A stretch of DNA of 64,000 nt from Motiliproteus sediminis (GCF_017912535.1 NZ_JAERQK010000003.1:62001-126000), one strand, 5' to 3'; shown: positions 53,222 to 61,966, counted from the stretch's first letter. Made by a program: numbers and translations. Notes: generated by a model not told the origin, from the sequence alone.

Positions 53222-53503
53222 ATGGCAAGAGCAAGCGCGCGTCACATTCTGGTGGACAGCGAAGCCCAGTGCATGGCGCTGAAAGCAGAGATTGAAGCCG
53301 GAGCCGATTTTGGTGAACTGGCGAAAACCCATTCCAGCTGCCCCTCCGGCGGTCAGGGCGGTGATCTGGGATCTTTTGGCCGTGGCCAGATGGTGCCTGA
53401 ATTTGACCAGGTGGTGTTTAGCGCCGAAGTCGGCACCGTGCAGGGGCCAGTGCGTACCCAGTTCGGTTACCACTTGCTGGAAGTGACCCAGCGGGACGAT
53501 TGA
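53222..53503 (+). CDS. ppiC: Small parvulin-type peptidyl-prolyl isomerase
   Basis: 93 residues, the size of E. coli PpiC. The parvulin domain fills the protein: ARHILVDSEAQCMALKAEIEAGADFGELAKTHSSCPSGGQGGDLGSFGRGQMVPEFDQVVF, then GPVRTQFGYHLLEV. ATG at 53222 follows GAGAGATGATC. No signal sequence, so cytosolic. A strong terminator lies just downstream. Confidence 0.95.
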   Translation: MARASARHILVDSEAQCMALKAEIEAGADFGELAKTHSSCPSGGQGGDLGSFGRGQMVPEFDQVVFSAEVGTVQGPVRTQFGYHLLEVTQRDD

Positions 53504-53528
53504 GCTGAATATCCGGGATGTCTAAAAA

Positions 53529-53555
53529 GGCCACCTTGCAAGGTGGCCTTTTTTT
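53529..53555. terminator. Intrinsic terminator after ppiC
   Basis: GGCCACCTT (53529-53537) pairs perfectly with AAGGTGGCC (53540-53548) and is followed by seven T; A-rich on the other side, so it may serve the convergent PEP-CTERM-like gene too. Confidence 0.92.
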
Positions 53556-53559
53556 CTGT

Positions 53560-54339
53560 TCATGAGCGTAGTGCTGTGCGTCTCATGAGCAGCAATCCAA
53601 GGCCGATTAACGCGATTGGTGCGGGTACCGGAACTTGGTTGGTGCACTGTGGGGAGCTGGGGTTCTGCTCACAAAATGAGGGAGCCGCAGCCTCGGTAAA
53701 GCCTTGATAGGTGACTTGCGACTGAGAGTAGTTGTAAAAACCAAAACGACCGGTGGTGTTGCCTACGGTCGCGATATTGAAAATGGTTTGGCCAGCGCCA
53801 AAAGCGCCGCCTGCAATATCTATTTTGATCAGCGTCTCCGTATACTCCAGAGTAAAGTCATAAACAATGTTATCAACCCATCCCATACCTAGGCTGGTAG
53901 CGATTACATTGTAACCAGTCGTGCTGAGATGGTGGTTGGCAAACGGGATTGCATTGAGTCCGCCGGTGACCTCTGACAGGTAAAAGCCGGGTGCCGATCC
54001 GAGTTGCTGGCCCTGCTTCCAATCGAACAGGAAAAACGGCGTGGTGTCGTCAGCGTCAAAGCCGAAGACGAACCCCATGTAGTCGTCATCCCCGTCGTTG
54101 CCAGCCGAAAACGAACCTTGAAACTGAGTGTTGAAGAAATCGTTGGGACTAACGAAAGCCGTCGGGTTGCCGTTGATGGTTTGCGTAACGCTGTTCCCAT
54201 CCCCAGCCACATTCCAGTTACCGTTGCCGAGTGGTCCTTCCTGAACGAAAGTATTGAGATCAATGGGAGTAGGGACTGCCCAGGCAGAGGTTGACAGTAG
54301 TATGGCGCCGAGAGCGGCACCCGCAATCTTTAGCTTCAT
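53560..54339 (-). CDS. PEP-CTERM-like secreted protein with variant sorting signal
   Basis: 259 residues. ATG at 54339 has AGGAGG about 7 nt upstream and starts a signal peptide (MKLKIAGAALGAILLSTSAWA). The body is acidic and rich in Gly, Asn, Thr and Phe, with a beta-rich fold of the thrombospondin/adhesin kind. The C-terminus VPVPAPIALIGLGLLLMRRTALRS has the PEP-CTERM layout (motif, hydrophobic helix, Arg end), but the motif is PAP rather than PEP, and the tail extends past the Arg cluster. Its upstream motif and -24/-12 promoter match those of the other PEP-CTERM gene. The family is clear; the handling of the variant motif is not. Confidence 0.8.
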   Translation of the reverse strand: MKLKIAGAALGAILLSTSAWAVPTPIDLNTFVQEGPLGNGNWNVAGDGNSVTQTINGNPTAFVSPNDFFNTQFQGSFSAGNDGDDDYMGFVFGFDADDTTPFFLFDWKQGQQLGSAPGFYLSEVTGGLNAIPFANHHLSTTGYNVIATSLGMGWVDNIVYDFTLEYTETLIKIDIAGGAFGAGQTIFNIATVGNTTGRFGFYNYSQSQVTYQGFTEAAAPSFCEQNPSSPQCTNQVPVPAPIALIGLGLLLMRRTALRS

Positions 54340-54378
54340 GGCAGGCCTCCTGCGTGTGTTTATGCCAACTTTGAGTAA

Positions 54379-54393
54379 GCATGATTTATGCCG
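54379..54393 (-). promoter_or_regulatory. Probable sigma-54 promoter of PEP-CTERM-like gene
   Basis: Minus strand CGGCATAAATCATGC (54393-54379) has the invariant GG-N10-GC spacing and otherwise agrees moderately with TGGCAC-N5-TTGC. Predicted start near 54367, about 28 nt before the ATG. Confidence 0.6.
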
Positions 54394-54435
54394 TTCTTTA
54401 TTTATCAACAGGTTGGGAAGGTTTCGGCAGGGCGG

Positions 54436-54452
54436 TGTAAATTATTATGACA
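54436..54452. promoter_or_regulatory. 17-nt upstream motif shared by two PEP-CTERM genes (copy B)
   Basis: TGTAAATTATTATGACA, about 44 nt upstream of the -24 element, agreeing with the copy at 42252-42268 (consensus TGTAAAWTWWTWYGACA). Likely the binding site of the sigma-54 activator for PEP-CTERM genes. Confidence 0.6.
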
Positions 54453-54492
54453 CCTGGTGCTCATCATGATGGGTGGTCTGAGGGGCTTGGTG

Positions 54493-55734
54493 TCAATCCG
54501 GATCCAGCGGCAGCTTGATCCGAAAGCGACTGCCTTTGCCCACCTCGCTCTGAACTTCGAGCTTGCCCTGGTGTTTTTCGATGATGCCGAGCGACAGCGA
54601 GAGACCGAGCCCCGTTCCTTGTCCTTGCGGTTTGGTGGTAAAAAAGGGGTCGAAGATATGCGGTAATACGTTGGCAGGGATCCCCTTGCCGTCGTCCTCG
54701 ATATCCACCCAGGCCCAGTGGGCGTCACAGCCGGTGCTGATCCGGATGGTGCCATGCTCTTCAATTGCGTGGGCGGCATTGACCAGCAGGTTCATCAGAA
54801 CCTGGCCGATATGGGACAGCACGCAGTACACCTTGGGCACGTTGCGGTACTCTTTGACCACCTCAGCTTTGTACTTGAGTTCGTTCCAGACCACGCTGAG
54901 GGTGTTTTCCACCTCTTGTTGCAGGTCGCACCAGACCTTTTCACCGGTGCCTGCGTGGGAGAAGTTCTTCAGGTTAAGTACGGTGTTTTTGACCCGCTCC
55001 AGCCCCTCGATCGATTCGTTGATCAGGGCCGGCAGGTCGTCGACCAGGTAGTCGTAGTCGATCTGGCGTTTGTGGTTGCGGATCGCATTCGCCAGCTGCT
55101 GGTCGCTCAACGTGGCTTCGCCCTGTCGGTACAGGTCAAGCAGCGTCATCAGGTTATCGACGTAGTGCCCCAGACTGGTGAGGTTCGAGTTGACGTAGCC
55201 GATCGGGTTGTTGATCTCGTGGGCAACGCCGGCGGCCAGGGTGCCGATGGAGGCCATTTTTTCGTTCTGGATCACCTGCCCCTGCAGTCGTTCGCGATCG
55301 TCGAGCAGCTGTTTCAGCTCCTGGTTCTTGCCCTGCAGGCGCTGCTGGTAGCGCTGCAGTTTGAGGTGAGTCGAAACCCGGGCCAGCAGCTCTTCCGGTT
55401 GAAACGGCTTGGTGAGAAAGTCGACCCCGCCGCTGCTGAAGGCGCGCACTTTGCTGTCGGAGTCGGAATTGGCACTAAGAAAAATCACCGGAATGTTGCT
55501 GAATGCCGGTTCATCCTGCAGTTGCTCGCAAACCTGAAAACCATCCAGCCCCGGCATGTTGATGTCCAGCAGAATCAGATCAGGCTGCACCTCGGCTACC
55601 GCTTCCAGGCCGGTGGTGCCGTCGGTGGCGGTATACACCTGATAACCCTGAAGTTGCAGCAGGTGTGCCAGCAACTCTCGCGCTGAGGCACTGTCGTCAA
55701 TAGCCAGAATGGTTTGTTGAACCGGGTCAGACAT
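54493..55734 (-). CDS. Receiver-histidine kinase hybrid (REC-HisKA-HATPase)
   Basis: 413 residues. An N-terminal REC domain (about 5-125) has acidic residues AIDDSA, phospho-Asp57 (LILLDINMPG) and Lys in LTKPFQPEE. A coiled coil (about 125-165) leads to HisKA with AAGVAHEINNPIGY, then HATPase with VLMNLLVNAAHAI, IEDDGKGIP, FDPFFTTKPQGQGTGLGLSLS. All motifs are intact. The receiver is at the N-terminus, so the kinase is probably downstream of another kinase or forms an autoregulated unit. It is soluble and its core is close to that of the kinase at 27748. Divergent from the HD-GYP gene. Confidence 0.93.
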   Translation of the reverse strand: MSDPVQQTILAIDDSASARELLAHLLQLQGYQVYTATDGTTGLEAVAEVQPDLILLDINMPGLDGFQVCEQLQDEPAFSNIPVIFLSANSDSDSKVRAFSSGGVDFLTKPFQPEELLARVSTHLKLQRYQQRLQGKNQELKQLLDDRERLQGQVIQNEKMASIGTLAAGVAHEINNPIGYVNSNLTSLGHYVDNLMTLLDLYRQGEATLSDQQLANAIRNHKRQIDYDYLVDDLPALINESIEGLERVKNTVLNLKNFSHAGTGEKVWCDLQQEVENTLSVVWNELKYKAEVVKEYRNVPKVYCVLSHIGQVLMNLLVNAAHAIEEHGTIRISTGCDAHWAWVDIEDDGKGIPANVLPHIFDPFFTTKPQGQGTGLGLSLSLGIIEKHQGKLEVQSEVGKGSRFRIKLPLDPD

Positions 55735-55963
55735 ACTCGCTCCCTGAGTGTGGTCGTCCTTCTTTGAGGCGTGCCTGAGGCACTGCCGTCACGCGAGTTA
55801 GTCTAGCCTTTATTCGCCGCTTCCATAAGCCCAAAGCAATATAGTGGCGGCTTGAACCGATGGTGGAAATGATCTGTATCTAATACAAATGGGCGGCTTC
55901 GCGTTAAGCTATGCCGATCCATTACCCTCGCGAGTTGTATCACACCATGGCAACACCGATCGC

Positions 55964-57217
55964 ATGAAAAAGCCAGAGGAAAAAAGTCTCAGAATCCCGG
56001 TTGATAAACTTCGGCTCGGTATGTTCGTTGACTTGGAAATGGGCTGGACCAAGCACCCGTTTCTGTTTGCGCGCTTCAAACTGACCAAGGCCAAGGATAT
56101 TGAGACCATCAAGGGTTTGGGGCTGTGCGAGATCACGGTGATTCCGGCCAGGTCGGACCGTAACGCCATACGGAACCCGCCGCCGCCCAAGAGCGACGAC
56201 AGCGCCCCGAACGCCGACGATATGATGGCTGAAAAGCAGGCCACCCTGAGCAAGGCGCAGGGGTATCGCCAGCGTCATAACAGCGTGGCGAGCAAGTACC
56301 GTGAGCAGGCGGAGAAGATGAAGAAGATCGCCAAGGCGCTGAGCACCGAGCCTGCGAACGCGATCCAGGATGCCGATGAGGTGGTTGAGGGGTTGGCCGC
56401 GGAGTTCGATGGCAGTAGCGAGCTGCTCACCAATCTGGTCAATCTCGGGGCCGGGGAGCACAGTTTTTACAACCACAACGTCAACGTCACGGTGCTGAGC
56501 CTGATGCTGGGTTCGGCGGCGGGGCTCAAGGGCGAGGCTCTGCGTCAGCTGGCTTTGGGTGCGCTGTTACACGATATAGGGAAAATCGCGCTGCCGTCAC
56601 AGGTGGTGACCAAAATCGGCAAGCTAACACTGCCGGAAGAGCGTGTCCTGCAGCAGCATCCGGTGTTGGGGCGTCGGCTCACCGAGAAGGTGCGGACGCT
56701 GCCGAAAATGGCACAGGCTATTATCGAACTGCATCACGAATATCTGGATGGCAGCGGTTATCCCCATGGCATTGGCGGGGCCCGGATTCCCAAACAGGTG
56801 CAGATCGTTTCTATTTGCAACATCTACGACAACCTCTGTAACGCCCGCGTGGCACAGGAGTCGTTGACGCCAAAAAACGCCTTGGCACTGATGTTCAAAC
56901 GCTACGCAGACAAACTGGACAACGAGCTGTTGCAGCTGTTTATCCACCATATGGGGGTCTATCCACCCGGCACGGTGGTGAGGTTGAACGATGACAGCAT
57001 CGGTCTGGTGGTGGCGGTTAACCCCAAGCAGCTGCTGCGGCCGGAACTGTTGCTCTACAGTGATGAAGTACCCAAGGAGGAAGCGCTGATCGTCAATCTG
57101 GCAGAGCATCCGCAGCTGGAGGTCGAGGCGGTGCTCAAGCCGGGCGAGTACCCCAGCAGGATCTATCAGTATCTGGGGATAGAGGAGCGCATGGGGTACT
57201 TCGTCGACTCGCTGTAA
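55964..57217 (+). CDS. HD-GYP domain c-di-GMP phosphodiesterase with DUF3391
   Basis: 417 residues. The N-terminal DUF3391 part (about 1-90) includes LRLGMFVDLEMGWTKHPFLFARFKL. A helical linker follows, then the HD-GYP domain (about 180-340) with ALLHDIGKIALP, PVLGRRLTEK, IIELHHEYLDGSGYPHGI and IPKQVQIVSICNIYDNL. The HD and GYP motifs are intact, so c-di-GMP hydrolysis is expected. The C-terminus (VRLNDDSIGLVVAVNPKQLLRPELLL) is also typical of the DUF3391-HD-GYP group. ATG at 55964 is used; no ideal ribosome site is present. Divergent from the REC-kinase at 54493, which may control it. Confidence 0.93.
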   Translation: MKKPEEKSLRIPVDKLRLGMFVDLEMGWTKHPFLFARFKLTKAKDIETIKGLGLCEITVIPARSDRNAIRNPPPPKSDDSAPNADDMMAEKQATLSKAQGYRQRHNSVASKYREQAEKMKKIAKALSTEPANAIQDADEVVEGLAAEFDGSSELLTNLVNLGAGEHSFYNHNVNVTVLSLMLGSAAGLKGEALRQLALGALLHDIGKIALPSQVVTKIGKLTLPEERVLQQHPVLGRRLTEKVRTLPKMAQAIIELHHEYLDGSGYPHGIGGARIPKQVQIVSICNIYDNLCNARVAQESLTPKNALALMFKRYADKLDNELLQLFIHHMGVYPPGTVVRLNDDSIGLVVAVNPKQLLRPELLLYSDEVPKEEALIVNLAEHPQLEVEAVLKPGEYPSRIYQYLGIEERMGYFVDSL

Positions 57218-57257
57218 CGGTCGCCAGGCCGCCGCAGTGGCTGCGACGGCCTTGTGG

Positions 57258-57767
57258 CTACTGCCCGAGGTGCTGATAGGAGAACAGAAACTCCTTGTCG
57301 CTGAGCGGGTGGTGGCAGGTGCGGCAGGCGGTGATGTCTTTATCCAGTCGCTCGCCGGCTGGACTGAATACCGCGAATTCCCAGTCGCCGGTGGTGAGGG
57401 CGTCGGGGTAGCCCTGATCGAATCCCTTGCCGCGTTCCATTACCACGATAGCCGCTAGCTGGTCGGGAATCCGTTGACCCAGATCGCTGACTTTTGCGGT
57501 GCCGTCTGCGCCCAGCTTCACGCTGTAGAGCTCGCCGACCACCACCGAACCGTAGGGGAGCTTGCCGTCCTTTTGCTTGCCGGCGATAGCGGTTTCGTTG
57601 GCGAATATACGAATCACCTGTTTGTCGTTTGCGGTGCGATCGCCGCTGAAGTACTGGGTAAAACTGGTGCGGTAGTTGCCGGGGTCAGCGACATTTTCAG
57701 GCCCGGCCCACAGGGGCGGGGCGAGCAAGCCCAGAGTCAGGGCTGCAACCAGTGCTGGGGATTTCAT
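57258..57767 (-). CDS. Cytochrome P460 family protein
   Basis: 169 residues with a signal peptide (about 1-21, LVAALTLGLLAPPLWA). One c-type haem motif, CRTCH, lies near the C-terminus (ITACRTCHHPLSDKEFLF). The body NYRTSFTQYFSGDRTANDKQVIRIFANETAIAGK with KLPYGSVVVGELYSVK matches the P460 family, some of which oxidise hydroxylamine or handle NO. The extra cross-linking Lys of true P460 cannot be assigned. ATG at 57767 has GGAGGT 7-8 nt upstream. Periplasmic. Independent gene. Confidence 0.85.
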   Translation of the reverse strand: MKSPALVAALTLGLLAPPLWAGPENVADPGNYRTSFTQYFSGDRTANDKQVIRIFANETAIAGKQKDGKLPYGSVVVGELYSVKLGADGTAKVSDLGQRIPDQLAAIVVMERGKGFDQGYPDALTTGDWEFAVFSPAGERLDKDITACRTCHHPLSDKEFLFSYQHLGQ

Positions 57768-58004
57768 GGGGAGTACCTCCGGGTTGGGTCGCCCGCGGGC
57801 GAAGCGCGAACCGTGCATGCCGGCGGGCGGCTATGCATGTTTGAAGATAGTCGATACCGCCGCTGGTCACCGCATCCTGCGTACGCGTTGTCTTGCCTGT
57901 CAGCCAGGTCCCCGAGAGGGTTTTTACGCCCGATGATTCACTCCGGTGACCGAAAAACGTAGACTTCGCACTCCTGTTTATTTGTCAGCGAGTGGAAGAC
58001 CGCC

Positions 58005-58721
58005 ATGGGCCGCGCCTATCAGAACCGTAAAGAATCGATCGCCAAAACCTCCGATGCCAAATCCAAGGTGTACAGCAAGTACGGACGTGAAATTTACGTC
58101 TGCGCCAAATCCGGCGGTACTGACCCGGACGGCAACCTGACCCTGCGTGGCCTGATCGAGCGGGCCAAGCGTGATCAGGTACCCTCCCATGTGATCGAGA
58201 AGGCGCTGGACAAGGCCAGCGGTGCCGGCGGCGAGGATTTTTCACCGGCTCGCTACGAAGGGTTCGGTCCCGGTAACTGCATGGTGATGATCGAATGCCT
58301 CACCGATAATCCCAACCGCACCTTCGGCGACGTTCGTAACTGCTTCACCAAGACCAAGTGCAAGATCGGCACTCAGGGGAGCGTGGCCCACATGTTCGAT
58401 CACTGCGCCATCTTCGTATTTGCCGGTGACGACGAAGAGGCGGTGCTGGAAGCGTTGATGATGGCTGACGTGGACGTCACCGACATCGAATGCGAAGAGG
58501 GCAAGATCACCGTCTTTGCACCGCATACCGAATACGCCAAGGCGCGCAACGCTCTCGGCGACTACCTTGAGGGTGGTGAGTTCGAAGTGGACGAGATCCA
58601 GTTTCTACCCCAGACCATGACCGCGGTGGCGGGTGACGACGTGGCGCTGCTGGAGCGCTTCCTTGATATGCTCAACGATGTCGACGATGTGCAGCGGGTC
58701 TACCACAACGCCGAGTTCTGA
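58005..58721 (+). CDS. yebC: YebC/PmpR family protein
   Basis: 238 residues, cytosolic. Family signatures: [68 protein letters not shown] and [14 protein letters not shown]. The family has been described as a transcription regulator and, more recently, as a ribosome-associated factor for stalled translation. The local context does not settle which. ATG at 58005 fits the family start. A terminator follows. Confidence 0.96.
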   Translation: MGRAYQNRKESIAKTSDAKSKVYSKYGREIYVCAKSGGTDPDGNLTLRGLIERAKRDQVPSHVIEKALDKASGAGGEDFSPARYEGFGPGNCMVMIECLTDNPNRTFGDVRNCFTKTKCKIGTQGSVAHMFDHCAIFVFAGDDEEAVLEALMMADVDVTDIECEEGKITVFAPHTEYAKARNALGDYLEGGEFEVDEIQFLPQTMTAVAGDDVALLERFLDMLNDVDDVQRVYHNAEF

Positions 58722-58743
58722 CCAGTCCGGCTGCCGATCCACA

Positions 58744-58767
58744 GCCCGCCATCTAGCGGGCTTTTTT
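58744..58767. terminator. Intrinsic terminator after yebC
   Basis: GCCCGC (58744-58749) pairs with GCGGGC (58756-58761), followed by six T. Six-nt loop. Confidence 0.88.
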
Positions 58768-58884
58768 GTGCCTGACGATCGGAGCGACAGGGGTAATTAG
58801 CGACTAAGATTAACGGATACCGGCCCTCTGTCCCCCATCCTGCGGCCGAGGCGTGCGCTGTCGGGTTTTACAAGAGGTACCTTG

Positions 58885-59919
58885 ATGGATTCAAAGCGGT
58901 CTGCGGATGATCAGATCATGGCGGCGGTCACCGAGGGGCTCGATGATGCAGTTATTGAGCAACTGATAGACAATATCGCCATTCCCGCTTTTGTGATCAA
59001 TCAGCACCATGTTGTTACCCACTGGAACCGCGCGCTGGAAACGCTGAGTGGGTGCAGAGCCGGAACGATCGTCGGTAGCAGCAATCACTGGCAGGCGTTC
59101 TACAGTCATCGCCGTCCCACCATGGCCGACCTGATCGTGGCCGGCAATCTGGAGCGAGGGGTTGATGACTTCTATCGCGATAAATATCACCCCTCGCAGC
59201 TGTTGGAGGGGGCCTTTGTTGCCGAGGATTTCTTTCCGGATCTGGGTGACCGCGGCGAGTGGTTGGCGTTCACCGCTTCACCGTTGCACGACAGCGCGGG
59301 TGCTATCGTCGGCGCGATTGAAACCCTGACTCCGATAACCGAGCGCAAGCAGGCCGAACAACGGTTGATAGCCAGTGAACAGCGCTATCGCGAACTGAGC
59401 TCGCTGGATGAGTTGACTCGGCTGTTCAACGTGCGTCACTTCAATATGGAGATCAGTAGCGAGCTGGAGCGGGCTCGACGCTATCGACAGCCGCTGGCCA
59501 TGGCCATGCTGGATCTCGATCATTTCAAGCGCCTCAATGACACCTGGGGGCACCAGTTTGGCGACCAGGTCCTGGAGGGCGTGGGAACCTGCGTGCGTGG
59601 GATGCTGCGCGCCGTAGACAGTGCCTACCGCTATGGCGGTGAAGAGTTCGCGGTACTGATGCCGCAAGCGGATCTCAACGGGGCCATGATAGCGATGGAG
59701 CGGATCAATCAGGCGCTGGCCGCAGAACGGTTTCAAACTCCGGCCGGAGACTCTATCTCTATCACCGCCAGCGTCGGTGTAGCTGCAGCCGGCAGCGATG
59801 AGAGTGCCAAGTCGTTGATTGGGCGTGCGGATAAAGCGCTGTATCGCGCCAAGGCTGACGGTCGCAACCGGGTGCGCGGTTGCGATATCGGCGGGGTGTT
59901 TACCGGTACGGATCTCTGA
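58885..59919 (+). CDS. PAS-GGDEF diguanylate cyclase
   Basis: 344 residues. A PAS domain (about 20-160) starts IDNIAIPAFVINQHHVVTHWNRALETLSG; a GGDEF domain (about 175-335) has DELTRLFNVRHF, MLDLDHFKRLNDTWGHQFGD and RYGGEEFAVLMPQ. The GGEEF active site is intact and an RAVD inhibitory site is 5 residues before it, so c-di-GMP synthesis with product feedback is expected. ATG at 58885 has AGAGGT upstream. Ends 1 nt before the convergent gene for a periplasmic binding protein. Confidence 0.95.
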   Translation: MDSKRSADDQIMAAVTEGLDDAVIEQLIDNIAIPAFVINQHHVVTHWNRALETLSGCRAGTIVGSSNHWQAFYSHRRPTMADLIVAGNLERGVDDFYRDKYHPSQLLEGAFVAEDFFPDLGDRGEWLAFTASPLHDSAGAIVGAIETLTPITERKQAEQRLIASEQRYRELSSLDELTRLFNVRHFNMEISSELERARRYRQPLAMAMLDLDHFKRLNDTWGHQFGDQVLEGVGTCVRGMLRAVDSAYRYGGEEFAVLMPQADLNGAMIAMERINQALAAERFQTPAGDSISITASVGVAAAGSDESAKSLIGRADKALYRAKADGRNRVRGCDIGGVFTGTDL

Positions 59920-59920
59920 C

Positions 59921-60967
59921 TTAAGGGGGCTGCCGGTCGTTTTGCGGCTGACAGCCGGGGGCATCGCTGCGGTAGCAGATCCGCAACGGGGTCACCACAC
60001 GCCGCGGTACCGCGCGCCGCGTGTTGATGCGTTCCAGCATCATGATCGCTTCATACCCCATTACATCCGGCATCTGGCCCACGTTGCCATGACTGAGGCC
60101 GTTGGCCAGGTGCTGCAGTTGCCGGTCAAGGGTGTCGGCGAACAGCAGCAGGGTGTGGTGCCGGTCGAGCAGGGCGCGAAACGGGGCGACTGTGTCAGCG
60201 TAATCGGGGTGCAGCTGAGGCCAGAACCCCAGCGTAACCAGCGCCAGCCCTTCATCCTGTTGTGAGGATTCGCGCAACATGTGCTGTAGCTGGGCGAGGG
60301 CAACCTGCATGTCGTCGCCGTTATAGAGAGGGCAGCGGGGGTGTTCCTGCCAGTCACTTTCGGCCAGACGCAGGTCGAGGCGGTGGCGAGATTGTTTAAG
60401 AGAGGCGCGCAGTCCTTGCTGGCGTAACTGCAGGTTATGGGAGTCCGGATGGCCGTTGAGGATGCAGAGTGTGCCGCCGTTTGGTCTGAGCTGGCGTAGT
60501 CGTTCCCCCAAGGCGAACCCCAGTTGGAAGTTGTCGGTGCCGATAAAGGTGCGCCGCAGCCCCGGTTGTGCGGCCAGGTCCTGCTCGTCGAAATCGGCAT
60601 CGAAGGTGACCACCGGTATGCCCCGGGTGCGGGCCGCGGCAACAGCATTTGTGGCGAGATAATCGGAGCGCACCACTGAGATGGCAACGCCGTCCAACTG
60701 TTCGTTCAGCAGTTGCTGCAGCAACTGGTCCTGGGCGCGAAAATCGGTCAGTGCCGGTCCGCGGTAGAGGCATTCGGTATCCGCAAGGGTGCGGGCGGCA
60801 CTGATACAGCCGGCTTTGGCGCGTTCAAAGAATTCGCTATTCTCCTGTTTGGGGATCAGCAGGTAGCGTGTCGGCGCTTCGGCCCAGCCGGCAGGGGAGG
60901 CCAGGAGCGTGAGTAACAACGAAACAGGCGAAAGCCAGTGAATGAGATCCCGATAGTGTGTGGGCAT
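59921..60967 (-). CDS. Periplasmic sugar-binding-type protein (type 1 fold)
   Basis: 348 residues with a signal peptide (WLSPVSLLLTLLASPAGWAEA). Two lobes of type-1 periplasmic binding protein fold follow: DFRAQDQLLQQLLNEQLDGVAISVVRSDYLATNAVAAARTRGIPVVTFDAD and NGGTLCILNGHPDSHNLQLRQQGLRASL. This is the RbsB/LuxP-like group that presents ligands to transporters or sensors. No ABC permease or ATPase genes are nearby. It is convergent with the diguanylate cyclase, which has a cytosolic sensor only. A ligand-sensing role is possible but unproven. Confidence 0.82.
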   Translation of the reverse strand: MPTHYRDLIHWLSPVSLLLTLLASPAGWAEAPTRYLLIPKQENSEFFERAKAGCISAARTLADTECLYRGPALTDFRAQDQLLQQLLNEQLDGVAISVVRSDYLATNAVAAARTRGIPVVTFDADFDEQDLAAQPGLRRTFIGTDNFQLGFALGERLRQLRPNGGTLCILNGHPDSHNLQLRQQGLRASLKQSRHRLDLRLAESDWQEHPRCPLYNGDDMQVALAQLQHMLRESSQQDEGLALVTLGFWPQLHPDYADTVAPFRALLDRHHTLLLFADTLDRQLQHLANGLSHGNVGQMPDVMGYEAIMMLERINTRRAVPRRVVTPLRICYRSDAPGCQPQNDRQPP

Positions 60968-61110
60968 GGCGTGCTCTGAGTCGGTTCGTTATGCAGGTCA
61001 GTTAAGACCCTCTGGCCACAACCGGCAACCCCTTGGCGACCGGAACGAATTCAGCCTCGACGGACTCCAAGCCTTCATGGACCGCAATCGCCCGACCGGG
61101 AGCTGACCTG

Positions 61111-61599
61111 ATGATCGATGCTTTGAAACAGTTTTTTGGCACTCAGCTGGATACCCGCAGCGGAAGCCCTGTCGATGAACAGCAGGCGTTGAAAGTCGCC
61201 ACCGCCGCGTTGCTGATCGAAGCGTCGCGGGCTGACTATCGTATTGACGACACCGAACAGCATGCGGTGCTGCAGGGGCTTAGATCACGCTTCGGGCTTG
61301 AGGACGCGGCCATCGATGCAGTGCTGGCGCTGGCACGACAGGAGGTCGACAAGTCTGTTTCGCTCTATCCCTTTACTCGCCTGATCAACGAGCACTACAG
61401 CTCTGAACACAAACGGCGCCTGATCGCGATGCTGTGGGAGGTGGCCTTTGCCGATGGTGAGCTGGATAAGTATGAGGACCACTACATTCGCACCGTGGCT
61501 GATCTGATTCATGTCTCCCACAGTGATTTCATTCGTACCAAGCTGCAGGTGGCTGAGCGACTTGGCGTTGCACTGCCTACGGGCTCTCGACCTCAATAA
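61111..61599 (+). CDS. TerB-like family protein
   Basis: 162 residues of the TerB/DjlA-N-terminal fold. Core elements are QQALKVATAALLIEASRADYRIDDTEQHAVL and LIAMLWEVAFADGELDKYEDHYIRTVADLIHVSHSDFIRTK; the acidic residues (D, D, E) that bind metal in TerB are present. ATG at 61111 has GGAG 8 nt upstream. Standalone; not in a tellurite operon, so resistance is not implied. Confidence 0.85.
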   Translation: MIDALKQFFGTQLDTRSGSPVDEQQALKVATAALLIEASRADYRIDDTEQHAVLQGLRSRFGLEDAAIDAVLALARQEVDKSVSLYPFTRLINEHYSSEHKRRLIAMLWEVAFADGELDKYEDHYIRTVADLIHVSHSDFIRTKLQVAERLGVALPTGSRPQ

Positions 61600-61760
61600 C
61601 CACCGGTGGGTTTCCATCCCCGCGGCCTGCGCGGGTGGTTACAGCGGCATCGTGCGGCGGCGGGTATCGGAGCGGAGCGGACATACTTAGCTGCGGCAAG
61701 TCGGTGCTTCAAAGCTCGTTTTCATAGTGGTTTGATATTCCCTGTTTCGCCTCCCGGCGA

Positions 61761-61794
61761 CCTACTTCTTTATCAGTCGTGATAAAGAAGTAGG
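61761..61794. repeat. Perfect 15-bp hairpin in intergenic repeat region
   Basis: CCTACTTCTTTATCA (61761-61775) pairs perfectly with TGATAAAGAAGTAGG (61780-61794), 4-nt loop GTCG. It lies in the 770-nt gap 61600-62369 between the TerB-like and symporter genes. 61600-61760 and 61795-61966 hold no gene that I can support; the sequence there looks like further intergenic repeat. Confidence 0.8.
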
Positions 61795-61966
61795 CAAGAA
61801 AGCACTCGCCCGCAAAAGCCGCCCTACGGGACCTGCGCGCTGAACACCCTCAAGGGCGTCCAGTGCTCGTCGTCTTTCGAAGGGCCGGGGGTGCCAGCCG
61901 CACTCCGGGTGCCGTTATCTGCTTTTCTGGCGTGAGTAGGAATGCAGTAACTCGGCTGCGACTTAA

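Noticed and set aside
61111-61599. Tellurite-resistance operon
   Set aside because: Only a TerB-like single gene is present with no terA, terC, terD or terE nearby.
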